This document shows positions 1-5,101 of a DNA stretch of 5,101 nucleotides, piece after piece (within the stretch, counting starts at the first letter, position 1; every line of letters starts with the position of its first letter). The DNA is from Zoogloeaceae bacterium (lineage in GTDB: Bacteria > Pseudomonadota > Gammaproteobacteria > Burkholderiales > Rhodocyclaceae). The position numbers and the translations under genes are program-made. The stretch covers positions 1-5,101 of the forward strand of contig JAISSL010000253.1 of NCBI GenBank assembly GCA_031273145.1, in the 5' to 3' direction. The notes beneath the pieces are model-generated. The model worked only from the letters and a program-made list of their open reading frames with translations, did not search any database and was not told the DNA's origin.

Positions 1-1
1 T

Positions 2-745
2 TCTGGCGGCATAATAGTTGCGTTGCTGTGCGTACTGGTCGTGAGCATGGCGGTTTTTTCGCCCGCATACGCTCAGAAGAGTTACGATGTCTCCAAGTTT
101 GAAGTTGTGGGCATAAAGCTGGGCATGAACTACGAAGCGGCAAAGGCGAGAGCGCTAGGGCGTTTCATGAGTGATAGTAGTAAGGTGACGGCTCCGATTG
201 AGAAATGTCGGGGCTTGTCCGCTATGCAGATGGGCGACAAGGGAGAATGCGACACGAACAATGAGCGTAATTTCCTTAGCGCGGATGGCAAGTTCAGATT
301 TTCCCCTATGGTGGGGGGGTCTAAGCTCACTCTTAGGGCAAACATCATTGGATACAACCCAAAAGGTTTTGCGAGTGTTGCTCCGGGAGGCATTGCGACG
401 GCTACTCTTTCTGAGACTGAAGAAGGAATAACCGTGTATTTTGATGAGAAGGAACAAGTGTTGTCAGTGTCCTATCGGAATAGCACAGATAGTATGCTAA
501 CCCCGAAAGGCGTTGTGGCCAAATATGGCGTCCCAAGCGTTGATACTTCTGGCGTCTTGAAAGCGGATAATGCCATCGAAGAGGAATTGTTCGCACAATT
601 CGCTGAGCTTATAAAGCCAATAGCGAATGAAATGCAATGGTGCGCCAAGCCCCAAAAATCCGGTTCCGGCTACTCATGCAACGGTTCCCCCGGATCGACC
701 TTGCTCTTTAACCCTAAAACTCGTGCTTTACATTTGCAGTGGTAG
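2..745 (+). CDS. Secreted protein of unknown function, 5' end cut by window edge
   Basis: I do not recognise this family. The frame is open back to the left edge (codons SGGIIVALL... before any start), so the true start probably lies outside the window; the TTG at 23 falls inside a hydrophobic stretch and is an unlikely start. That stretch (VALLCVLVVSMAVFSPAYA) followed by Q is a classic Sec signal peptide with an AxA signal peptidase I site, so the mature protein of about 223 residues should be periplasmic or exported. The mature part begins with a VGIKLGM motif and an Ala/Lys-rich helix, and later has a KYGVPS motif, a pattern seen in assorted small secreted hypothetical proteins. It has four cysteines in two close pairs (EKCRGL / GECDTN and QWCAKP / YSCNGS), which could form disulfides. 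Hand-counted G+C of two 60-base lines was 40% and 48%, against 58-62% for lines in creD and metH, so it may be acquired DNA. It is followed by a hairpin and the higBA module. Confidence 0.7.
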   Translation, partial: SGGIIVALLCVLVVSMAVFSPAYAQKSYDVSKFEVVGIKLGMNYEAAKARALGRFMSDSSKVTAPIEKCRGLSAMQMGDKGECDTNNERNFLSADGKFRFSPMVGGSKLTLRANIIGYNPKGFASVAPGGIATATLSETEEGITVYFDEKEQVLSVSYRNSTDSMLTPKGVVAKYGVPSVDTSGVLKADNAIEEELFAQFAELIKPIANEMQWCAKPQKSGSGYSCNGSPGSTLLFNPKTRALHLQW

Positions 746-772
746 TGAGGGGTTCTGCATCACGACGATAGC

Positions 773-795
773 TTGGGGGGGCGAAGCCCCCCCAA
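773..795 (+). terminator. Perfect G7/C7 hairpin downstream of the secreted-protein gene
   Basis: TTGGGGGGGC (773-782), loop GAA (783-785), GCCCCCCCAA (786-795): a perfect 10-bp stem starting 28 bp after the stop codon at 743-745. There is no T-run on either side, so it is not a canonical intrinsic terminator, although such a stable hairpin could stop or protect transcripts. The tip GCGAAGC is the heptamer known as an unusually stable DNA mini-hairpin. It could instead be a dispersed palindromic repeat. Confidence 0.55.
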
Positions 796-850
796 CCCAC
801 GCGCTCTTGCTTCGGTCAGAAAATTGTGTCTACTTCGCGCGATGTTCTGC

Positions 851-879
851 TTGACGTATTACGTTTCACGTAATACCAT
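851..879 (+). promoter_or_regulatory. Probable higBA promoter with overlapping palindromic operator
   Basis: A -35-like TTGACG (851-856, 5 of 6 to consensus) lies 17 bp from a weaker -10-like TACCAT (874-879, 4 of 6). Between and over these boxes is a perfect inverted repeat: GTATTACGT (856-864), spacer TTC, ACGTAATAC (868-876). HigA-type Xre antitoxins usually bind such palindromes as dimers, alone or with HigB, to repress their own operon; this position would block RNA polymerase. The operator role is inferred from position and symmetry. The promoter would start RNA at about 886, next to the higB ATG. Confidence 0.6.
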
Positions 880-886
880 TTCCGCC

Positions 887-1165
887 ATGATTCAGTCGTT
901 TTCCTGCAAAGACACAGAAGCCCTGTACGAGGGGAAGCGTCCGAAACGGTTCCGCGCCATTCAGACCGTCGCGGAACGCAAGCTCTCGCAGCTTGACGCG
1001 GCGCAAACGCTTGAATTCCTGCGCTCGCCGCCCGGCAATCAGCTTGAAGCCCTGAAGCGCGACCGCAAGGGGCAGCACAGCATCCGCATCAACGACCAGT
1101 GGCGCGTGTGCTTTGTCTGGACTGACTACGGCCCCGCCCGCGTCGAAATTGTTGACTACCACTGA
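887..1165 (+). CDS. higB: HigB family toxin (RelE/ParE superfamily mRNA interferase)
   Basis: This is the toxin of a type II toxin-antitoxin pair. Characterised HigB proteins bind the ribosome and cleave mRNA during translation. The product is 92 residues, the usual family length. It starts MIQSFSCKDTEALYEG and contains the helix ERKLSQLDAAQTLEFLRSPPGNQLEAL (about 30-56), then the strand region IRINDQWRVCFVWTD (66-80) and the C-terminal VEIVDYH. The basic residues KRDRKG (57-62) and Arg73 suit RNA contact, and the last residue, His92, matches the C-terminal histidine reported as important in Proteus HigB (recalled, not aligned). I chose ATG 887 because the frame upstream runs through the hairpin and promoter. 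No Shine-Dalgarno sequence precedes it, and the predicted RNA start is almost at the ATG, so translation may be leaderless. It is intact, and higA follows 9 bp after its stop. Confidence 0.9.
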   Translation: MIQSFSCKDTEALYEGKRPKRFRAIQTVAERKLSQLDAAQTLEFLRSPPGNQLEALKRDRKGQHSIRINDQWRVCFVWTDYGPARVEIVDYH

Positions 1166-1174
1166 GGATTTGCC

Positions 1175-1489
1175 ATGCCACACCCTCTCAACCGTATGCG
1201 CCCCGTCCATCCCGGTGAAGTGCTGCGCGAAGATTTCATCATCCCGCTGGGAATTTCCGTTCATGCGCTGGCCAAAGAACTTGACGTTCCCGCCACGCGC
1301 CTGCACGAAATCGTAAAAGAGCGGCGCTCCGTGACCGCCGATACCGCAGAACGGCTCGCCCGCTACTTCGGCGGCGACGCTACGTCATGGCTTATCATGC
1401 AGGCAAATTACGACCTGAAAACCCTCCCAACCCGCGCAGAAATTGAAAACAACGTCCACCGTCGCCTTGAAGAAGCGATTCCGGCATAG
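1175..1489 (+). CDS. higA: HigA family antitoxin (Xre-type helix-turn-helix)
   Basis: This is the labile partner that neutralises HigB and represses the operon. The product is 104 residues, typical of the HigA family. RMRPVHPGEVLREDFIIPLGIS (about 8-28) is the characteristic N-terminal signature. The helix-turn-helix follows at about 26-50 (GISVHALAKELDVPATRLHEIVKERR), then SVTADTAERLARYFGGDATSWLIMQANYDL, the conserved tail of the Xre/HigA domain. The ATG at 1175 has a GAGG Shine-Dalgarno (1164-1167) with 7-nt spacing that overlaps the TGA stop of higB (1163-1165), so the two are probably translated from one mRNA. Toxin-before-antitoxin order is normal for hig systems. The probable operator is the palindrome at 856-876. 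Both genes look complete, so the pair is likely functional. Confidence 0.92.
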   Translation: MPHPLNRMRPVHPGEVLREDFIIPLGISVHALAKELDVPATRLHEIVKERRSVTADTAERLARYFGGDATSWLIMQANYDLKTLPTRAEIENNVHRRLEEAIPA

Positions 1490-1511
1490 CATGTCGGCAT
1501 TTAACTGGATT

Positions 1512-1525
1512 CCCGCCTTCGCGGG
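1512..1525. repeat. Short GC-rich hairpin after higA
   Basis: CCCGC (1512-1516), loop CTTC, GCGGG (1521-1525), 22 bp after the higA stop codon. The setting GGATTCCCGCCTTCGCGGG resembles the short extragenic palindromes common in proteobacteria. No T-run follows, so it is only a weak terminator candidate. The remaining bases up to 1578 show nothing else I can identify. Confidence 0.35.
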
Positions 1526-1578
1526 CAAGAAGGTATTGCCGCCCCATTGCCCACGCATAAGCCGGAACGCGCCAACGC

Positions 1579-1633
1579 TTCACATTCCCTTCACATAGTC
1601 CCCACGTTCGCTTTCCGCTCCGTTCACATTCGC
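1579..1633 (+). promoter_or_regulatory. CreB-type 'cre tag' and 11-bp-phased direct repeat array upstream of creD
   Basis: TTCAC (1579-1583), ATTCCC, TTCAC (1590-1594) exactly fits TTCAC-N6-TTCAC, the site bound by the response regulator CreB (and the related Aeromonas BlrA) upstream of creD and other regulon genes. The 11-bp phase continues: units begin at 1579 (TTCACATTCCC), 1590 (TTCACATAGTC), 1601 (CCCACGTTCGC), 1612 (TTTCCGCTCCG) and 1623 (TTCACATTCGC). The first and last match at 10 of 11 positions; the fourth is degenerate. The last TTCAC ends 10 bp before the -10 box, the geometry used by PhoB, a relative of CreB. CreB binding is inferred from motif and neighbour; the repeats are read directly. 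Confidence 0.8.
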
Positions 1634-1637
1634 GTCC

Positions 1638-1643
1638 TATACT
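1638..1643 (+). promoter_or_regulatory. -10 box of the creD promoter
   Basis: TATACT matches the sigma-70 -10 consensus at 5 of 6 positions. The place of a -35 box (about 1615-1620, CCGCTC) has almost no match to TTGACA and is covered by the phased repeats, as expected for an activator-dependent promoter. Predicted RNA start is near 1650, giving a leader of about 50 nt. Confidence 0.6.
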
Positions 1644-1698
1644 GCTTTTCGGCAATCGGAAAATCCCTTTCCGATCCGTTTCCCAACAGGAGGTTGAC

Positions 1699-3159
1699 AT
1701 GGAAACCCATTCCGAACACCGGCAGGCACCGGCCTCAAGACAGGTCGAAAAGACGTTTCGCAATCTGGGCGCGCGCGCCCGTCCAATCGGAAAGGCCGTT
1801 GGCGTTGCCTTTCTGATTCTGTGCCTGATGATTCCCTTATCCTTCATCGAAGGACAGATTGACACCCGGAAGAGCTACCAAAGCCAGGTGCTCCGCACCA
1901 TCGCCAGCAATGCCGCATCGTCGCAAAAAGTGATCGGGCCGATTCTGGCCGTCGCGTACTGGACGAAAACGCCCGAAAGACGCTACCGCGAGGAACTGGA
2001 ATCCGGCAAGTGGCGCACGATCACGCAGCCCGCCAAGACGCACAAACATGTCGCCTATGTGCCCGCCAGAAAATTGACGATCAAGGGCGATACCCACATC
2101 GAGCCGCGCAATATCGGCATCTACCAGGCAAGGCTGTTCCATCTCGATGCTAAAGTCGAAGGCGCGTTCGAGGCGCCCGCCGATCTCATCAAGATTCCAG
2201 ATGGCGACAATTTTATCGAGGCCAAAGCCGCCATCCTGTTCAGCGTTTCCGACCTGCGCGGTTTAAGCGCCGACCCGGACGTGACGATTGAGCAAAAGAC
2301 CTTCCATTTCAGGCCGCCCAACGACGCAGATTTTGCGGACGTTATCGGCGGCAATCGGCTGGAAATCGGCTTGGGCGCGTGGAAGCCCGGAGAGACACGG
2401 GCAATGGCGTTTTCCTTCCCGCTCAAACTGTTCGGCACGGAAACGCTCTCCATTGCGCCCACGGCGGAAAACAATCTCATTGACCTGACTTCCGACTGGC
2501 GGCATCCCAGTTTCCAGGGACGCTTTTTGCCGCGCAACCGCGAGATCAGCGAAACGGGTTTTACCGCGCAGTGGGAAATTTCACAACTCGCGCGTAATCT
2601 GGAAGCTGCCCTCAACGGTGGTGATGAAAGAGGATATTTCTTTGATGAAAGAGGTTCTCCCTACGAGGAAGTCCTGCGGATTGATTTCATTGACCCGGTC
2701 AACGTTTACCTGCAAGCGGAACGGGCGGTGAAATACGGCAGCCTCTTCATCGTGCTGACCTTTGCCGCGTTTTTCATCGGCGAAGTCCTGCGCCGCCGCC
2801 CGATGCACATCATGCAGTATATGATGGTGGGGCTGTCGCTGGCGATTTTCTTCCTGCTCCTGATTGCGCTCTCCGAACATCTGCCGTTTGCGTTGGCCTA
2901 TCTTTCTGGCGCGATTGCCTGTATCGGACTGATTACCGTCTACCTTGCCAGCGTGTTCAATTCCAGACGCATGGCCTTGGGATTTGGCGGCGCGCTTTCC
3001 GTACTCTATGGAATGCTGTTCGGCATCCTGCAAATGGAAGACATGGCCTTGCTCATGGGCAGCCTACTTCTCTTCGCCGCCCTTGCCGCCGCCATGCTCA
3101 GTACCCGCCACCTCGACTGGTATCAACTAAAGCAAGGGGATGCGGCAACCGAGCCTTGA
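1699..3159 (+). CDS. creD: CreD family inner-membrane protein
   Basis: CreD is the main output gene of the CreBC two-component system. Its biochemical role is not settled; in enterobacteria, Aeromonas and Stenotrophomonas it is tied to envelope state, colicin E2 tolerance and beta-lactam response. The product is 486 residues, slightly longer than E. coli CreD (about 450) because of a hydrophilic N-terminal extension of about 30 residues. One membrane segment (about 32-51) is followed by the family signature IDTRKSYQSQ...SQKVIGPILAVAY (about 54-87), a large periplasmic domain to about 340, and a C-terminal block of about five membrane segments (about 346-363, 375-395, 398-417, 421-443, 447-467). 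AGGAGG (1688-1693) lies 5 nt before ATG 1699, fixing the start. The upstream cre tag supports the name and predicts CreB activation. No creB or creC is adjacent on the left, and hairpins follow on the right, so it is probably monocistronic. Confidence 0.93.
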   Translation: METHSEHRQAPASRQVEKTFRNLGARARPIGKAVGVAFLILCLMIPLSFIEGQIDTRKSYQSQVLRTIASNAASSQKVIGPILAVAYWTKTPERRYREELESGKWRTITQPAKTHKHVAYVPARKLTIKGDTHIEPRNIGIYQARLFHLDAKVEGAFEAPADLIKIPDGDNFIEAKAAILFSVSDLRGLSADPDVTIEQKTFHFRPPNDADFADVIGGNRLEIGLGAWKPGETRAMAFSFPLKLFGTETLSIAPTAENNLIDLTSDWRHPSFQGRFLPRNREISETGFTAQWEISQLARNLEAALNGGDERGYFFDERGSPYEEVLRIDFIDPVNVYLQAERAVKYGSLFIVLTFAAFFIGEVLRRRPMHIMQYMMVGLSLAIFFLLLIALSEHLPFALAYLSGAIACIGLITVYLASVFNSRRMALGFGGALSVLYGMLFGILQMEDMALLMGSLLLFAALAAAMLSTRHLDWYQLKQGDAATEP

Positions 3160-3181
3160 CAGGGCTTTAAGCATCGAATTC

Positions 3182-3202
3182 CCCTGAATGCTGTATTCAG
3201 GG
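3182..3202. repeat. Perfect hairpin after creD
   Basis: CCCTGAAT (3182-3189), loop GCTGT, ATTCAGGG (3195-3202): a perfect 8-bp stem 22 bp after the creD stop. No T-run follows. It may protect the creD mRNA 3' end or work with the next hairpin. Confidence 0.5.
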
Positions 3203-3211
3203 ATGATCGTA

Positions 3212-3240
3212 ACGGGCGGCAGAAAAAACCTGCCGCCCGT
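3212..3240 (+). terminator. Probable creD terminator hairpin
   Basis: ACGGGCGGCAG (3212-3222), loop AAAAAAC, CTGCCGCCCGT (3230-3240): a perfect 11-bp GC-rich stem 52 bp after creD. Only ATCTTGTG follows, a poor U-tract, so termination may be incomplete. Its position between creD and the hscB leader fits a boundary between transcription units. Confidence 0.6.
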
Positions 3241-3278
3241 ATCTTGTGAAGTAGCGGCGCGTCCAGCAAGGTGAACCG

Positions 3279-3287
3279 TGCTATGAT
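3279..3287 (+). promoter_or_regulatory. Possible extended -10 promoter for hscB
   Basis: TGCTATGAT fits an extended -10 element (TGn plus TATGAT, 5 of 6). No -35 match is seen at 16-18 bp, which extended -10 promoters can tolerate. Predicted RNA start is near 3294, giving a leader of about 65 nt to the hscB ATG. Without it, hscB would depend on read-through past the 3212-3240 hairpin. Confidence 0.4.
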
Positions 3288-3310
3288 GGTAATTCGTTGG
3301 CAGGGAAAAA

Positions 3311-3349
3311 ATGAACTGCCCGCAAAGCCTTATTTTTCCTGGGTTCTAA
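3311..3349 (+). CDS. Possible 12-codon leader ORF before hscB
   Basis: ATG at 3311 opens MNCPQSLIFPGF and stops at TAA 3347-3349, 9 nt before the hscB ATG. It has a fair Shine-Dalgarno (AGGG, 3302-3305, 5 nt spacing), while hscB has none, so ribosomes ending here could re-start on hscB. An ORF this short occurs easily by chance and I recognise no relative; a second small frame, 3283-3369, overlaps it with an AAGGTGA upstream. Confidence 0.25.
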   Translation: MNCPQSLIFPGF

Positions 3350-3358
3350 ATTCAATAT

Positions 3359-3907
3359 ATGAATCTTGAAGGGTTGACTTCGGATTTCTTTACGCTTTTT
3401 GCCTTGCCGCCGGTTTTCCACATTTCGCTGGCGGCGCTGGAAGAGCGTTATCTTGCGCTTCAGCGGGAAACGCATCCCGACCGTTTTGCCAACGCGCCGG
3501 AAAAAACCCGCCGTCTTTCCATGCAACTGGCGGCGCGGATTAACGAAGGCTACCAGACCCTGAAACAGCCGCTCTCCCGCGCCCTTTATCTGCTCGAAAG
3601 ACCAGGTATCAATTCAGGCGTGAATGATCGCCACGCTTTGCCTACCGAATTTCTCATGGAACAGATGGAATGGCGCGAGGACATTGTAGAAGCCCGCGCA
3701 GGCGGCAACGCGCATGAACTTGAACGCCTTTACGAGCGCCTCAAACAGGATTTGGCAAAGCATTACGAGACTCTTGGCAGCCTTCTGGATGAAAAACAGG
3801 ATTACCCAAACGCTGCCGATCTGGCGCGGCGTCTGATGTTTCTGGAAAAACTGCGCGACGAAATCCGCGAAGCCCTGTTCGATCTGGAAGACGGGGCGCG
3901 GGAATGA
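3359..3907 (+). CDS. hscB: HscB, J-domain co-chaperone for Fe-S cluster assembly
   Basis: HscB delivers the scaffold IscU, with its cluster, to the Hsp70 chaperone HscA and stimulates HscA ATPase in the cytoplasm. The product is 182 residues (E. coli HscB is 171). The N-terminal J domain (about 8-75) has DFFTLFALPPVF, the invariant HPD at 39-41 in ETHPDRFA, and INEGYQTLKQPLSRALYLLE (61-80). The C-terminal helical domain (about 90-175) carries PTEFLMEQMEWRE (95-107), the region that contacts IscU, and RRLMFLEKLRDEI near the end. ATG 3359 is the only sensible start, since an in-frame TAA lies at 3347-3349; no Shine-Dalgarno precedes it. In most proteobacteria hscB sits between iscA and hscA. 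Here creD is upstream and a convergent metH downstream, so it is detached from any isc operon visible in this window. All key motifs are intact. Confidence 0.95.
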   Translation: MNLEGLTSDFFTLFALPPVFHISLAALEERYLALQRETHPDRFANAPEKTRRLSMQLAARINEGYQTLKQPLSRALYLLERPGINSGVNDRHALPTEFLMEQMEWREDIVEARAGGNAHELERLYERLKQDLAKHYETLGSLLDEKQDYPNAADLARRLMFLEKLRDEIREALFDLEDGARE

Positions 3908-3919
3908 CGATACTGCCCG

Positions 3920-5101
3920 CTACAGCAAATTCGCCAGCCATTTTTTTGCTTCCGCTTCCGGCATCTGGTGACGAGTTGCCCAATCGGACAACTGGTCTTG
4001 CCCGATTTTCGGGATGGCAAAATAGCAGGCTTCCGGGCGCGCGAAATAAAAACCCGCTACCGAAGCGGCTGGCGTCATGGCGCAGGTCTCCGTCAGCCCC
4101 ATGCCGATTCGCCGCGTAACATCCAGCAGGCGGAAAATCTCGCGCTTGCCCAGATGGTCGGGACAGGCGGGATAACCGGGCGCAGGGCGAATACCGACAA
4201 AACTCTCCCGAATCAACGCCTCGCCATCCAGTTTTTCTTCCGGCGCGTAGCCCCAGTAGTGAGTTCGCACCGCGCGGTGGAGCCATTCCGCCGCCGCTTC
4301 GACCAGACGATCCGCCAGCGCCTTTAACAAAATGGCGTTGTAATCATCCTGATTCGCCGCAAAAACGGCAAGTTGCCGCTCAATACCCAAGCCCGCCGTC
4401 ACGGCAAACAGCCCCGCCCAATCGTCCTGTTCCGCCACAAAATCGGCAAGCGCCAGATTCCGTCGCCCCGAAGGTTGCGCGTGTTGCTGGCGAAGTCCCA
4501 CGATACGACCTTCTATCTGAGCGCGGGTTGCGTCCCGATAAAACACGATGTCATCCCCAGCGCGACTAGCAGGCAGAAGCGCGAACACGCCCTTTGCATC
4601 CAGCCACGCTTCCCGAATCAGGACTTCCAGCATGTTTTGGGCATCCGCATAAAGCTGGCTGGCGGCCTTGCCCGCATCCGCGCTCGTTAGAATGGCCGGA
4701 TAACGCCCGCGTAAATCCCAACTATGGAAAAACGGCGTCCAGTCAATGAGTTCGGCAATTTGCGCCAGATCGAACCGGATTTCATGCAGTCCAGGCAGCT
4801 TCGGCGCAGGCGGAATGCGCGTCGCGTCAAGCACAAACGCATTGGCGCGCGCCTCTTCTAACGTCACCAGCCGGGTTCCCTGACTGCGGGCGGCGTGCGC
4901 TTCGCGTAGCGCCTGATATTCATCCGCAATTTCCCGCGCAACCTTTATTTTTTCCGCCGAGAGCAGGCGGGAGACCACGCTTGCCGCGCGGGATGCGTCC
5001 GGGACATAGACGGTCACGCCATTTTCGTATTGCGGCGCAATCTTGAGCGCGGTATGGGTGCGGCTCGTCGTCGCGCCGCCAATCAAAAGCGGTTGGGTAA
5101 A
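3920..5101 (-). CDS. metH: Cobalamin-dependent methionine synthase (MetH), C-terminal part
   Basis: MetH transfers a methyl group from methyl-tetrahydrofolate to homocysteine through bound cobalamin, making methionine. Only the last 393 residues are present, of about 1230 in the family; the gene runs off the right edge with the frame open to 5101. The fragment begins in the B12-binding domain: PLLIGGATTSRTHT (about 4-17), whose GGATTS loop lies by the cofactor's nucleotide tail, then VTVYVPDASRAASVV. After a linker (about 75-110) comes the AdoMet-binding reactivation domain, with LIDWTPFFHSWDLRGRYP (about 118-135), FPANR-like LLPASRAGDDIVFYRD, FAVTAGLG, DDYNAILLKALADRL, YWGYAPEE, RPAPGYPACPDH (about 305-316) and ACYFAI (about 358-363). 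The aspartate of IDW, RPAPGYP and the tyrosine of ACYF correspond to E. coli residues known to bind AdoMet, as I recall that sequence. No frameshift is seen. The stop (TAG at 3922-3920) lies 12 bp from the convergent hscB stop. Confidence 0.96.
   Translation of the reverse strand, partial: FTQPLLIGGATTSRTHTALKIAPQYENGVTVYVPDASRAASVVSRLLSAEKIKVAREIADEYQALREAHAARSQGTRLVTLEEARANAFVLDATRIPPAPKLPGLHEIRFDLAQIAELIDWTPFFHSWDLRGRYPAILTSADAGKAASQLYADAQNMLEVLIREAWLDAKGVFALLPASRAGDDIVFYRDATRAQIEGRIVGLRQQHAQPSGRRNLALADFVAEQDDWAGLFAVTAGLGIERQLAVFAANQDDYNAILLKALADRLVEAAAEWLHRAVRTHYWGYAPEEKLDGEALIRESFVGIRPAPGYPACPDHLGKREIFRLLDVTRRIGMGLTETCAMTPAASVAGFYFARPEACYFAIPKIGQDQLSDWATRHQMPEAEAKKWLANLL

Noticed and set aside
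23..25. TTG as true start of the secreted protein
   Set aside because: The frame is open to the left edge and the upstream codons are hydrophobic, continuing the signal peptide, so the start is more likely outside the window.
865..869. TTCAC in the higBA operator as a cre half-site
   Set aside because: It is a single copy with no second TTCAC 11 bp away and is explained by the centre of the palindrome.
773..886. Upstream TTG start extending the higB frame
   Set aside because: The extra 38 codons are read from the G7/C7 hairpin and the promoter/operator, and the ATG at 887 gives the standard 92-residue HigB.
866..1306. Minus-strand 146-codon frame over higBA
   Set aside because: It lies entirely opposite two well-supported genes and shows no family motif.
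1547..1816. Plus-strand 89-codon frame before creD
   Set aside because: It runs through the cre array and promoter into creD in another frame, with no ribosome site or recognisable product.
1395..1865. Minus-strand 156-codon frame across the higA-creD gap
   Set aside because: It overlaps the end of higA, the cre array, the creD ribosome site and the creD start, and its protein is low-complexity and unrecognised.
3741..4286. Minus-strand 181-codon frame across the hscB-metH junction
   Set aside because: It overlaps both strongly supported genes and reads as an out-of-frame Arg/Gly/Pro-rich shadow.
5084..5086. TTG as a start for a stand-alone MetH activation-domain protein
   Set aside because: The upstream codons in frame (FTQPL) continue the conserved B12-domain sequence before LIGGATTS, so this is the middle of a full metH.
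1..5101. CRISPR array, tRNA or rRNA gene, insertion sequence
   Set aside because: No spaced long repeats, cloverleaf, transposase frame or terminal inverted repeats were seen in either strand.

Overview
The window looks like chromosomal DNA of a Gram-negative proteobacterium. Support comes from a CreD inner-membrane protein, an Isc-type HscB co-chaperone, a cobalamin-dependent methionine synthase and a secreted protein with a Sec signal peptide. HscB reads as most like beta-/gammaproteobacterial versions. A betaproteobacterium is my best guess, but the species cannot be named from sequence alone.

Layout. The left part (1-1490) looks accessory. It holds the 3' part of an unrecognised, relatively AT-rich secreted protein (2-745), a very G/C-pure hairpin (773-795), and a complete type II toxin-antitoxin pair in higB-higA order (887-1489). 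A perfect inverted repeat sits on the likely higBA promoter. The middle (1579-3159) is creD. Its upstream region carries an exact CreB-type 'cre tag' (TTCAC-N6-TTCAC) inside a longer 11-bp-phased array, placed before a good -10 box. After creD come two perfect hairpins, the second being the probable terminator. The right part is core metabolism: hscB (3359-3907), with a short leader that may contain a tiny ORF, and the C-terminal third of metH on the opposite strand (3920-5101), running off the right edge. hscB and metH converge with only 12 bp between stop codons.

How the parts relate. HigB and HigA form a self-contained module that probably represses itself. creD is predicted to be switched on by a CreBC two-component system encoded outside this window. 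hscB serves Fe-S cluster assembly but has no isc genes beside it here. metH makes methionine. I see no sign of one wholly new multi-gene system. The most informative regulatory signal is the phased CreB-like array at 1579-1633; next are the apparently leaderless higB start and the Shine-Dalgarno-poor hscB start behind a mini-ORF.
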